Positions 22,641-33,313 of a stretch of 64,000 bases of DNA are shown here, piece after piece. The DNA comes from Microbotryum silenes-acaulis (taxonomy: Eukaryota; Basidiomycota; Microbotryomycetes; Microbotryales; Microbotryaceae): NCBI GenBank assembly GCA_003665825.1, contig QPFY01000004.1, positions 620,001 through 684,000 on the forward strand, given 5' to 3'. Every line of letters begins with the position of its first letter. The stretch's first letter is position 1. The notes below the pieces were generated by a model. That model was not told the DNA's origin. It saw only the letters and a program-made list of their open reading frames with translations, and did not search any database. The position numbers were made by a program, and so were the translations under genes.

Positions 22641-24705
22641 TCAAGTCATCGAACACGGCAAGCGCGCGAAGGTCCGATCAGCGTGACGAAACTGAGAATA
22701 GGTGAGCACAGGCTGAGGACCAAATGCAGTGCCAGTGCCAGCCTTGACTGACCTTTGCAGCTTGATAAATGTCGAGAGTGGTCTTAGCAACAAGTAGGAA
22801 CATTTGCGACTGGGCATCGTCCTTCGTAGTCTGCAATCGCGCGAGAGGCTGCTTCCAGTCCTTGGAGTCTTTGGCGGTGCCGAACTTCGAGGCAGCGGCC
22901 GAGCGGCGAGTCGGCTCGACGTACTTGGTCCAAAGGTAACTGAAGGAGGGCAGCACGTTGGATAGATGTCAGTACGTCAGTGCGCGTCATAATTGGATAT
23001 TCTGTCGCACTCAGGAGGTTGAAGGCGGAATGGAGAGGAGTCCGAGACAGGTAGTCAACGAAAATAGGCTACGTACGTCCGAATGCTGAAATTTGGCTCT
23101 TTGTCCAGCTTGGCTCCAAGCCTCTTCCCGACTTTAACGAGGTAGTTTTGCAGACCAATGAAGAATTTAGATCGGGTTCCCTTGTCTTCCTTTTCCCAGT
23201 CAAGAGCAAATTGTATCTGTGGCGTGTATACTTGTGTTAGCGAACTTCCCCACGTCCCTGCGCTCGTCGACATGATCCCCGAAACTCTAAAACTCACGGC
23301 CAGGCACCAATGGATGACATGATCGCCCGTCAAATATGCTTCGGTTGACGGCCACTCCTTCATAACAAGCAGAGGATCCTTACTGAGGGATATAATATCT
23401 TGAATCTGGGGTGGACAAAAGATGATTGTAAGCGAGATGCAAAGCATGCAATGGCGAGTTCGGCACAGATGCACTCGAAGGTGGCCGAGCAGGGAGTCTC
23501 ACGTACACGCCCGGCAAATTCCCTTCGCGCGTCAGCCACAACCTCTGCGATCGCCGCAGCGACCACTTTATGATACCCATCGTCGTGTTCATCTCTGCCG
23601 CTGTCGATAATTTGATTTGCAAGCAGGTACTTCTGTGGGTATTGCTTGTCAAACATTCAGACCCGAGAACCAGGGAAACACGAACCTCATGGCTGTGAAG
23701 CCGAGCATGGTTGTGAAGCTGACTCACTTTGAGAACCCCCGTTGCCCCGTTATAGAAGTTGGTGAGGCGAGGCGTACTCAGCATGGTCTTCGCATGTGAT
23801 CTGAACTTTGACTGTGATAAGGAGGAACTTCATTTCCAGTTAGAAAACTTCGACGCATGAGGATTGGCGCCAAACACAGGAGTAGCGGCTTTCTACACCC
23901 TACAACGAACCTTGAAATCTCTGGCAGTGAGGGCAGCCACGGGTCGGCGCATCTGATCATGGACCATGATGAGCATGTTCATCATCATTTCGCCCTGAAG
24001 CCGGCGCTTGAGGGGATTCCCTCCCTGTCTTCCAAGCTGTAGTCAACAGAGCACATGTAAGACGTTGAATTGTACCTCTAACATAGAGGTGCTGTACTCA
24101 CACAGGCATATTCGATCATGTAGTCCGTGCATTGGAGGCCTCGCGACTGGAGATCTTTTTTGATGACCGCGGTAGTAAAGGTACCCCCTTGGGTGTTCTC
24201 ATCGTCGGAGACCTCGTCCTCCTCATCTCCACTTTCGAGAATAGTCGGTGCTATACTTGTGTCACGGGACCTCTCTCCGCCGGCTCCTGGGCTCACCGAA
24301 CGTCGACCGGGTGCGGAGCTCACGGAAGAGCCCCTGTACGGGAGAAACGAGCGCTCCTCGTGCTCCGGCGCATCTTCATCCCCCGCAATCGCGTTTGACA
24401 AGTCTCGACAACGGCGAGTGGGTACAGTGGTAGATTTTCCGCCGATCTGTCTTCTGTTGTGGGGAGGGGTTTTGCTCCACTGCACGTGTACAAAGGAGCC
24501 TGTGTCAATCATTGAAGTTGAACGAACAGCCCCGACCCCTATAAACAAAGCCCCGTTCCGCCGAGAGAGGACGTACCTGTTGGTTTGGTTCATCCGCGGA
24601 GGTGACTCTAACCGTAGACTCGGTGTTACTAATTGAGGAAAGAACTTGACGCCGAGACACTGGGGAGGGAGTATTTGCGGGACTGGACAATACGCCCCCC
24701 GTCAT
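22641..24705 (-). CDS. Nine-exon protein of unknown function
   Basis: Exons read leftwards: 24705-24577, 24479-24102, 24036-23911, 23811-23728, 23632-23507, 23405-23298, 23216-23077, 22939-22753 and 22691-22641 (442 aa). Every junction has a good donor (GTACGT, GTGAGT, GTCAGT) and a CAG/TAG acceptor and keeps phase, which is strong internal support although I do not recognise the family. The first ~165 residues are Ser/Arg/acid-rich and likely disordered (LESGDEEDEVSDDENTQGG). The remainder looks globular and mixed helical, e.g. RLQGEMMMNMLIMVHDQMRR, NQIIDSGRDEHDDGYHKVVA and KEWPSTEAYLTGDHVIHWCL. No signal peptide, membrane segment or catalytic motif is evident. A CCGCAG acceptor sits exactly before the first ATG, so the true start may lie in an upstream exon, perhaps near the zinc-finger fragment at 25.4-26.0 kb. 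Confidence 0.65.
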
Positions 24706-24876
24706 CTGCGGGTTCGAAGTGCAGAGTTGAAGGATCCGGTCATTGGCCGCACGTAAAGGTCTGCTCGCTCTCCGCCAGCCGTACTACTATGATCGGATTC
24801 ACGGAATTTACCCCCTGTTGCTGTATGGGAGTTGCGGACATGGAGGTGAACACAGCGTGACGAAGAGAGAGAGAGG

Positions 24877-24879
<3 letters not shown>

Positions 24880-24910
<31 letters not shown>
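24880..24910 (+). repeat. Uninterrupted poly-G tract (31 G)
   Basis: Thirty-one consecutive G on the + strand follow a GA-rich run (24866-24879), upstream of the nine-exon gene. On that gene's strand it is poly-C after CT repeats. Length is likely variable and sequencing-sensitive. Confidence 0.9.
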
Positions 24911-24912
<2 letters not shown>

Positions 24913-25379
24913 GCTGACTCGAAGTCAATGAATGGGCACAAGGTAAACAAAGCAAAGGCAAACAACGCAAAACTCAGTGAAAGGTCGGGTTATCCTGTCT
25001 GACTACGCGACTCCGATCACCTCCGATCGCGCATCTCAACATTCCTGAGCAATCGGTCCGAAGGCATTGGCTTCGCGCCGGCCAAAGCCCGACGTGACGA
25101 CCATATCATGGGCACTTTCAGTGGGGCAATACGTGGGTATTTCGAACCGGCGCGGCCAATGAGAATTAATCTACTATTTTGGACAATTTTGAAGATCCCG
25201 CAGCGACTGAACGATAGAGGCTCTACCCAACGACTGATAGTTTGCTAATCTGTACAATGCGCTGTCATAAAAAGTGGGCAGCTTGAAATTCTCGAGCTGA
25301 ACGCCGGCCATGTACGCTCAAAAGGAGTGCAGAAAGTCAACGCGAATGGTAATTGCAGACGCTTCAGATCTTCATCTCC

Positions 25380-26000
25380 TACTCAGGGCAAATAATACCT
25401 CCCATGACTGCTGAACTGACCCTTGATCATGTGCGCAAGTGTTCGGGGTCGGCGCCAATCTCTGTCGATGTCGTCGTCGTCTTCGGACCCGATAACATCA
25501 CCCTCACGGTCTGATTCAAAGTCGTCTAGACTCTCGTACGCGGCCGATGGATCTTCGAAGCCATTATCGCTGTCAAAGCCATTATCGTCGCCACTGTGAG
25601 CATAGTTGTGCGCACTGTAGTCGAAGTCGGGTGTTCCGCCCGACGAGGGTGACCCATCGCTGCCGAGCTGGTTTTAGGGCAGATGCAGACACATCAGATC
25701 GCGTAGTCTCAACACTGGAAGACCTCCGCTCGCTCACAGAAGAGATAGAATTGTTGGTTTCGAATAAAAGGTCGTCACTGTCGGGGGATGATACCCAGCT
25801 AAGATCCCCAACACCGATACCTTGCAGTTGGACTTGTTCTTTGTGCACATTCGTCTTGAAATGGGCCCGGGCTTGGGCAAGGCTCAGCCGTCGATCCTTA
25901 TGTCGAGGGCAGACTGCGCAGCGGTATCCGATGCTCCTGGAAGAATTCGTTATGCTGATGATTGCTTCTGTGGTAGAGAAGGCAGCGAAGGATCGAAGGT
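25380..26000 (-). pseudogene. Fragment of a zinc-finger / acidic protein, gene model unresolved
   Basis: Read leftwards, ~25945-25796 encodes a C-x2-C...H-x5-H finger (YRCAVCPRHKDRRLSLAQAR then HFKTNVHKEQ). A second coding-like stretch, 25667 to ~25405, is strongly acidic (SGDDNGFDSDNGFEDP, ESLDDFESDREGDVIGSEDD) and ends RPRTLAHMIKGQFSSHG. They can be joined in phase by an intron 25794-25668, or the Ser-rich frame VSSPDSDDLLFETNNS may be coding instead. I found no clear initiator upstream nor a clear terminal exon, so it may be a decayed gene, a partial gene, or 5' exons of the nine-exon gene. Typed as pseudogene only because no intact model could be built. Confidence 0.35.
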
Positions 26001-27476
26001 TGAGCCACAGTCAGTGCGTCGAGAATGCGCGGCGCGTGCGACCACAGGCATCATGAGCAACCTGATTTCTCTACAAGATCATCGAAGAAGCGTTGATCCG
26101 AATCCAGCCTCTCGGATACTGGCATAGTGCGTAAGTAAGTTGTACGCCGTAAGGGTCGATTGAAATGGGTAACACAAGGCCAAAAGGCGGGGCGCGGCTT
26201 TCTAATCTTTCTAATAAGGCGAATCGTCTCGGTGACTCTCCGGAGCAATTGCAAGATAGCCCCTCCGCGTGAGCGCTGAACGCGGAGTCACGCGCTCACA
26301 CTGCCGAGTCCTGCGTCTGCAGTGCTGACGCGTCGCGTACCTGGCCAAAGATCAACTTGTTTACATTTTAAATGCTGGACTGTGTAACGATGAATGTTGC
26401 ACCGTCTCAGTATTTTCCTCGGATTACTAGTCATGAAGCCAATCATTCCAGCTTTTTTTTACTTTCGTCATACACTCAGATGGAGCAGACCACTTGATGG
26501 GCAAAGCCAATCAATCCCCCCCGGGATGTCGTTTTCGTGATCAGGTCATTCACCCAGACCAAAGCGTCTGATCCCCAGCAGCTCATGATCCCCCTCGAGT
26601 TCTCGCGGGGGCCTCAGGTGAAACCCACCTGGGAACTTCGTGATTAAGCCAATCTGGCCGCAGCTCATCGGCGCGCCTGGGAATCCCGCGCCGCAGGGTT
26701 GGGCGTGTAGCTGGCACTCGCGGGCACTCGCACCTTCGGGCAGGTGAGGCCTGTGAGGGTCGGGCATTGGGCAAAACGCAACCTACCAAGTCTCACTCTT
26801 ACTATACTAGGGCCGCAGTCTCGATCGGCGAGGGGTTCCAACTTTTTTGGTCACGTCGGCAGCCACGACCAAAACTCCTTTTTTTTCTTCTTTCTTTCAG
26901 ACAAGGATGATCACGCTGCGCCACTGGTGATGTTGTTCACAAAGTGTCGGTTGTTCCGATTTCGATTGCTCGGCTTCAGCCCTGGACTGCAGAGTATGCT
27001 CCAGCTCACAGTCGGGCCCGAGGCGCGCGTGGCCTCGTGAAGGCGCGGCGTTGTGAGCCGATTCTGAGCTCCTTGCCCAAATCGCTCAGTCGAAGCCTCC
27101 GGCTCTGCTCGCTTCAGCGCTTCAGCAGCGCCCCGTGGCTCAGCCTCTGTCCTCCTCGTTGGTGGCGACCCTTCCGCGGTTCTTCTCTCTCATCGATCGA
27201 GCCTTTCGAGTGTGCATTAACTCGACACGAGGCGAAATTGCAAGTGTCGCTGCACCCCTTCGACCGTCGGGATTGTGTCGTATCGCCCGCTGCCCTCGTC
27301 GTCCTACTACGACCAATTGAACCCTATTGAACCCCCGGCCGTTCTCGCCGCCGTCGCCGCACCTTGCTCACGCTCAGCGCGCGATCGCCCGTAGCGCTTA
27401 CGCCCACACCCAGCACGCCCACACCACCCACCCACCACCCCCTCCCCCGGTCGACCCACCACCCACGCTCACTACG
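26001..27476. other. Intergenic region with no supported gene
   Basis: AT-richer around 26.35-26.5 kb, then GC-rich. The last few hundred bases before 27477 are CT/CA-rich and probably the promoter and leader of the next gene. Short open frames show no domain. Confidence 0.45.
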
Positions 27477-29816
27477 ATGCAGGACGAGGTCGAGTTGCAG
27501 GCACCACGACCGTTCCCGCACCAGGGGTCGTTCTGGACCACGTACTGGTCCACTCCGGAGAAGACGAACCTGCTCGCGAGCGAAGTCACGCCGCGAGCGG
27601 ATGAGGAGCGCTGCGTCTACTGTCGCGACAACGACATCGACGTGTGCTGGCAGATCCGCGGCGGGGTCGTCTGCCTCGAGTGCAAGTTCGCCAAGCGTCG
27701 TTGTGCCGATTGTTATGGCCGTCGCCCACGTGAGTATGCTTCGTGCCATGACTCGCTTGTGCCCTTGGTGTTCCCATTCTTGTGCTTTGCCGGCCTCGAG
27801 TGCGCCCGCGTTCCCTGTTCCCCATATCCTGATTCCCCCTCGCTCCCACTGCGGGCGGGCGGCATCGAGCTCGACCTCTAAATCCTCGGCATGCGCGCGC
27901 GCTCTCAAAAGACACGCCCGGGCCTCCTTTCGCGCGCGCCGCGCCGCGCCCATGCAGACCGCTCTCTTTGTTCCAGCCGACCGAGGCTGACATAGATTTC
28001 TCTGCCTTCATTGCTGCCAACAGATGCGAACGACGCCGACCAGTGGTTCACTTCCGAGCTCGACTACCTGCGCGTCGCCGAGAACCCCCACAAGCTCGTG
28101 AAGGACATTCTCGACAAGCTACCCCCGGCCGAGCGCGAACGAGCCAAGGACGAGTTCGACCAGTTCCCTCGCTATGCAAGGAAACAGGGTGACCACGACG
28201 CTGCGAAAAACGGCTCGAACACGCCTGCGGTTCATAGCACCCCCGTCAAACGAGCGGCAACCCCCACCTTGACTGCGACGACGCCCCAGTTAACCGCCTC
28301 GACCTCGACCTCGACCAAGCCTGCTGTCGCATCAGTGGCCAAGGCAAAGGATCGAGAAGTCGGTCCCCAAGGCTTCAAACGTAGTACGAATGGCAACGGT
28401 ATTAAGAGGTCGACGACCCCCGAGGGCTCGCCTCCTCCCTACGACCCTCGCAAAATGGGTCTCATCGTCAACGCCGACCGACCTTCGGCCGCCAAGAAGC
28501 GACGCGTCGCCCCGCCTCCGATCCAAGTCCCGAGCGCACCGGTTCGCTCGACGACACCGGAAGGTACACCTCCACCATGGCCTCCCGCAGGCTGGATTCC
28601 CCGCATCAAACGGTCGACGACTCCACCTGGCTCGCCGCCGGCTCATTGGCCCTGGCCGAGCGTCATCGCGACCCGTCGCATCAATTACAACATCCCCGCT
28701 TCGAGCAAAGCTCGCGTCATCCGCGCCCAACGGTTCTGCGAAAAAATGCGCGACGTGCTCGACAAGGTCGACAAGGAGCCCAACACGGACACCGATAGTC
28801 TGCTCACCGCTATCGGGCGTCTGGGCATCGGGTTCGGCTTTGGGTACCATGAGACGTTCAAGAAGGGTGGGGTGCTCGACGAATGGTGGAACGGGGAACA
28901 GCCCGACTCGCCGCATCGTCTCATCTACGCTCGCATCAACCCCGAGAACTCTCGCGACATTGGCATCGCTGCACCCCGCAAGTTCAACCTTACAAGAGCG
29001 GTCTCGGAGGTCAAGGCCCCGAGAAAACGTAAATCCTCGGCGGCCAAAGCTGCCGCCGGCTCGCCTGCCCCGGTTGGCGTTCCGGCCTCTACGACCCCGC
29101 CCGGATCCCCAACCTTGATCCCTCTTCCTGTGTATACCCCCTTCATTCTCGGCTCTGCCCTCGCTTCCTCCGCTTCTAGTACCCCGACGCCCGATGAGAG
29201 CAAGGTCGCCGCCGCCGCCAAACCGGCCGTCAACGGGAATGCAGCTGCCAGTGTCACCGTCCCCTTGAAACGCAAGGCCCCGGCCAGTGGTGGCAAGACA
29301 CAACCGCTGCATACATCGGGTACGAATGGGAAACCCATGGCTCCTCCCGCGGCCAAGATCGCTTCGGTCATCAAGAACATCCCCGCCGCGTCGACCTCGA
29401 AGTTCGCAGCGCCTCATCAGGTCTTGGCGGCCAGCAAGAAGGCGACCAAGAAGACGACCCCGACGGCAAAGCCTAGCACACAGTTCGCTGCTGGCGAACA
29501 TACGCCCGCTCGTACGGCTACCTCGAAGCTGGCGGCCTCAACCAGTGGTAACTCGGACATATCGACCCCGACTCCAGCGGCGCCTGCTGAAGTTGCAACA
29601 CCGGCTTCCGTGCCCGCCGCTAGCCCTGCGCCTACACCTGTATCGACATTAGCTCCCAGACCAGCACCTCCCCCAGAATCGTCCTTTTCGTTCGCCGCCG
29701 CTCCTCCAAAAGGCTCACTCAAGCTCGGTACCTCGACCAATTCGGCCCTCGCAGCGGCTTCCTCCGTCACGAGAGGTACTCCGACATCGGCGCACAAAAG
29801 TGCCAGGCGAATCTAA
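27477..29816 (+). CDS. Unknown protein with N-terminal Cys cluster and TTPxGSPP repeats
   Basis: Exons 27477-27729 and 28024-29816 give 681 aa. Near residues 45-80 a Cys cluster, CVYCRDNDIDVCW...CLECKFAKRRCADC, resembles a small zinc-binding or Zn-cluster-like module, though the spacing does not match the classical Zn(II)2Cys6 binuclear cluster. The centre repeats a Ser/Thr-Pro motif: STTPEGSPPPYDPRK, STTPEGTPPPWPP, STTPPGSPPAHWPWP and TTPPGSPTLIPLP. An NLS-like KKRRV lies between. A compact segment around residues 310-400 (KARVIRAQRFCEKMRDVLDK, IGRLGIGFGFGYHETF) may be a folded domain. The last ~250 residues are Ala/Pro/Thr/Lys-rich and disordered. The frame is open upstream of ATG 27477, but that stretch is Pro/His-rich and looks like leader. 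Nuclear localisation is inferred from the basic motifs. Family unknown. Confidence 0.75.
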
Positions 29817-30338
29817 TCCAACTCGAAAATTTCCACGACTTGTTGTGTTTTAACCCTCTTGCCTTTGAGGGGTTCGGTTGTGTCTACACTTTGGGTCTCT
29901 CTCCTACTCGATTTGTCATGCATGCTTGCTGGTCCTCTACCTAAAACCACTCCCAACCCCAACCCTTAGACCCGCCACCTCACTACTGTTCAACCTTCCG
30001 AACCCATCAGTCTTCTTTTCGTTTTTTGTTTCCGTCTTTGATGCCAAAAAACTCTTTTTCTCTCCTCTTTGATCTACCGAACTGTTTGTTTGTGCCTTAC
30101 ATACCATTTATCCTAAACTGCCCCATGCTCCTTGATGCTTGCGAACAGAATAAATGAAGTAGAACTCAAGAAGACAGCTGCCCGAACTTAGGGGGATTGT
30201 GAGAATGTTTCGGGATGTTGGAAGCCAAGCCAATACCAAAAAAGAAGGGGGAAATTGCAACATGAGAAGCCAGGAGTCTACACGTGGAAATTGGGCGTGC
30301 TTGAGATGGAACGGGCTGGTTGAGACGGCGACGATGTC
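29817..30338. other. Convergent 3' region
   Basis: T-rich 3' flank of the Cys-cluster gene meeting the 3' flank of the Sir2-like gene. No gene seen. Confidence 0.5.
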
Positions 30339-32863
30339 CTAACCTACTTTGACCCGTTTCGACGCTGCTTCTTCTGCCGGATCGGATGGAGGACTACGGC
30401 TCCGACTTGGTTGGGGCTTCCTATTCGGATCTTGCATCACATCCGGTGTAGCATCCTTTAATACTTCGTCGTTGAACGAATCGAGGTTCTTCGATCGGAC
30501 CAAGTCACCGGCCGTGACCAAGGTCGATTGTTCTCCCTCACGACCTTCCTCTCGTGCTTCCGATCGATCTTGTCCTTCCGGACTCCGTCTCTCCCCTTCC
30601 CCTTCCCCTTCCCCTTCCCCTTCCCCTTCCCCTTCCCCTTCCCCTTCCCCTTGCCCTTGCCCTTGCCCTTGCCCTTGCCCTTGCTCCTCCTCATCGTCCT
30701 CGTCGTCCTCATAGGCCTGCCTGACCATCTTGACGAACCGACTCTCCCTATCACTCCCCTTGAATAACCATACATGACTCTCCGCGACCCTCTCGGGACC
30801 TTCCATACCCTCCCCTTCAGCCTGAACGCCACCTCCCCCTCCCCCCATCCCAACCCCACCGCCTAATTCAAACGCCTTGCCCAATCTCCCACACAAATGC
30901 CTCACGATCGTATCCCCATCGCCCAACAGAACGACGTCAAAGTTCGCATGCGTGATCGGGTCCCTATTGATCAAAACCTGCGGAACCGAATGCGGTAAAT
31001 GCGATACGATTGTCGCTACAGGCGAAACCCTCAACGAGGTGCCGATGACGATGAGGAGGTCGACCTGTTCTCGATCTAGGAGTAAGGACCTGTCAAATGT
31101 CGAGGGGAGGGGTTCGCCGAAGAATACGATGTCCGGTTTGATGAGCGGTTTGTTGAACCATTCGGAACGGTCTAGACCGTCATCGCCGTCTTGGGAGTCG
31201 TCGGAGGCGTCGGATTGCCATGCGTTCGAGGATTTGGTTTTCTTCTTCGTTGCGTTCTTGGATAGGGTGGTGAGTTGCGCTGCTTGTTCGTCCGAAGCGG
31301 TACAATGAGGACATAATGGAACTCGAGAGGCGAATACGTCGGCTTCGATCGCCGATCCGGGGAACTGGGTTCGACAACGCAGACAAGAAGCGGTGGCGAA
31401 AGAGCCTGTCGGTACGTACCGAACAAGAAGCCCCAAAAGATCAGCCCCTCGGAAGAAGCACCGAGTCCTGGGTGTGAGAGATTCTCGCACGCCACGCACC
31501 ATGACAATTTAACATCTTGCGCACGCCCGTGCGTTCGAAAAGACCGTCGATATTTTGCGTGTAGTTGCGTAGAAGCTTGTCGTTGTCTTCGAGGACTTTG
31601 ACGAAGCGGTGGCAGGGTGAAGGGGTGAAGTTGGACGGGTAGATTTCCTGAACGGCAGTCGATGAAAAAGGTTCAGATATCTGATACAAGGACCCAAGGG
31701 GCTGCCAGTCGTTGAAGCACTTTGGCAAACGAGTAGAACACGTTGGGCTTTTCCTTGAAGTAGTCCAGATCGAACATCTGCCCACCAAGACACGGCGAAC
31801 AACGAAAGAGGGCATCAGCGTCTGTGCTAGCCTTGAAACGACGGAGCCGCCCGAGTCCTATTAGGCCAAGCAGAGGGTATGAACACGCACCTGTTGAGGA
31901 TCGTCCAATTCCCAGTGCTCCTCCTTCAATCTTGCATATAATCCTGTCGGTGATCGAAAATCAGGGATGCCGCACGACGTCTGCGATTGGTCGAGGGGAG
32001 GCAACGAGGTGAGTCGAAAATTTTCCTTCGACAGACGGGAGGCACGAGAGAAGACGCACAGATACGCCTGCTCCGGTGAGCACCATGATGCTCTTGGATT
32101 TACGGATTTGTTCGACGACATCGTCAACGGTGCTGTATTGCTCGAGTCGATCTCGGTTGCGCAGTCTGTGGGAAAGGGATGGGTTTCACACTCTGCTCGT
32201 CTCGGAGAAGGATTTTGATGCTTACACCCTCGAAGCTGCGACCTTGAGTAGCCTCAATTGATCATGTATCCGATCGACGTGGGGGGGCTGTAGTTCACGC
32301 GGTATGAACATGGCAGGGGATCAGCGACTCGGTTCGCGGACCCGGCAGATGGGACTTCGATTCCGCGCTGACGATGAGGATCCCAAAGACGAGCAAAAGC
32401 TTGGGTATCGGGATGTGCTCTTGATCGACATAACGGTTCACAAAGTTGAAAAGGCCGTTTTCCTTGAGGTAAGAAATCGTCTCGTCGACTTGATCATCTG
32501 AAAAGGCTGCTTCGGCTGCAACGAACCGAGTTTGCACTCAGGATGTGGCATTCCTTGTTGTCGAACGACACGGGGTGACGTACATGCATCCATGATGGCT
32601 TGCCAATCGTCGTCATCATGTGGTTCGACCTCTGAATCGGTGTCCGAGTCAATGTCCTGGAAGGAGGGATCCACACTCCACGTCGATGGCACAGTTGCAG
32701 TGGCAGTGGCAGTTGCCCTTGCACTTGCAGTTCCAGTCGAGGTCGAGGTCGAGGTCGAGGAGCGTACGGTGGATGGTGGGTGGTTGCTGGAGGTGGCGAC
32801 GGTGGTGAGGTCGACTGCAGCTAGAGGTTGGGCCTCGGTCGATTCGAACTCGGAGGCGGGCAT
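30339..32863 (-). CDS. Sir2/SIRT1-type NAD-dependent protein deacetylase
   Basis: Exons read leftwards: 32863-32584, 32515-32373, 32287-32226, 32165-32060, 31980-31891, 31777-31721, 31647-31500 and 31405-30339 (650 aa). An N-terminal segment (SYLKENGLFNFVNRYVDQ, IPKLLLVFGI) resembles the Sir2/Hst1 N-terminal domain. The Rossmann motif is VLTGAGVSTSCGIPDFRS. Also present are YTQNIDGL and the catalytic His in NCHGSF (~residue 295). The zinc-binding Cys pairs are CLRC and CPHC, followed by VFFGEPLP, IGTSLRVSPVA and LINRDP. This is a class I sirtuin that deacetylates acetyl-lysine on histones and other proteins using NAD+, expected in the nucleus. An Asp/Ser-rich insert (DASDDSQDGDDG) lies within the Zn module. 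The tail contains a long Gly-Gln/Gly-Glu dipeptide repeat. It is divergent from the NUXM gene. Confidence 0.92.
30593..30684 (+). repeat. Hexanucleotide repeat (ccttcc)n / (ccttgc)n
   Basis: About nine ccttcc units followed by about six ccttgc units, in frame in the last exon of the Sir2-like gene, encode GEGEGE... preceded by GQGQGQ on the minus strand. Copy number is likely to vary. Confidence 0.9.
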
Positions 32864-33313
32864 CGTGTAGGGTGCGGGAGTGAGTCGGTCGTCGTTGCGA
32901 CCAACCGGACGATCGAGGATGTATCGATGAGCGCTGAGCGCGAGCAAAGAGCTCAAAGCGGCACGACGCTCGCTCCGCCCCGCCCCGCCCCGCCCCGCAC
33001 TCGGCACTGGCGAGCACTGGCGCAGACTGAGGCGCAGACTGAGGCGCAGACTGAAGCCAGTCTCAAGCCAGTCTCCCCGATAAGGTAATAATAGACTAGC
33101 TGGAATTCAAATTCTCATTCTCATCCAGGCCAGTCGAGGCCAGTCGTCTCTCACACTCGCTCGCTTCGTCCACTCTGCTCGACCGCTCCCCTCTTCACTC
33201 TAACCCCTCACCTTACACCCCTCTTTTCGCACACACCATCTTCTCATCCCTCCTTCCGTGCACCCCTCCTTCCGCTGCACCCCCACCCCCACCCCCCTGC
33301 ACCCCTTCCCACC
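32864..33313. promoter_or_regulatory. Bidirectional promoter region between Sir2-like and NUXM genes, with tandem repeats
   Basis: Starts of the two divergent genes are 450 bp apart. The interval holds cgccccgccccgccccg tandem units (32974-32999), three perfect copies of ggcgcagactga (33019-33054) and two copies of agccagtctc(a/c) (33055-33076), then a CT/CA-rich pyrimidine tract up to the NUXM ATG. Promoter function is inferred from the position. Confidence 0.6.

Noticed and set aside
22150..26700. Shared 'cctgggaatcccg' at ~22158 and ~26687 as a mobile-element terminus
   Set aside because: Short, near-palindromic and without flanking duplication or coding content between the copies that would define an element.
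28332..29501. 389-codon minus-strand frame opposite the TTPxGSPP gene
   Set aside because: No recognisable domain; the sense frame has a clean splice junction and motif repeats.
30349..30714. Ser-Pro dipeptide repeat frame on the plus strand over the hexanucleotide repeat
   Set aside because: Antisense reading of the Gly-Glu repeat of the Sir2-like gene, whose conserved domain fixes the strand.
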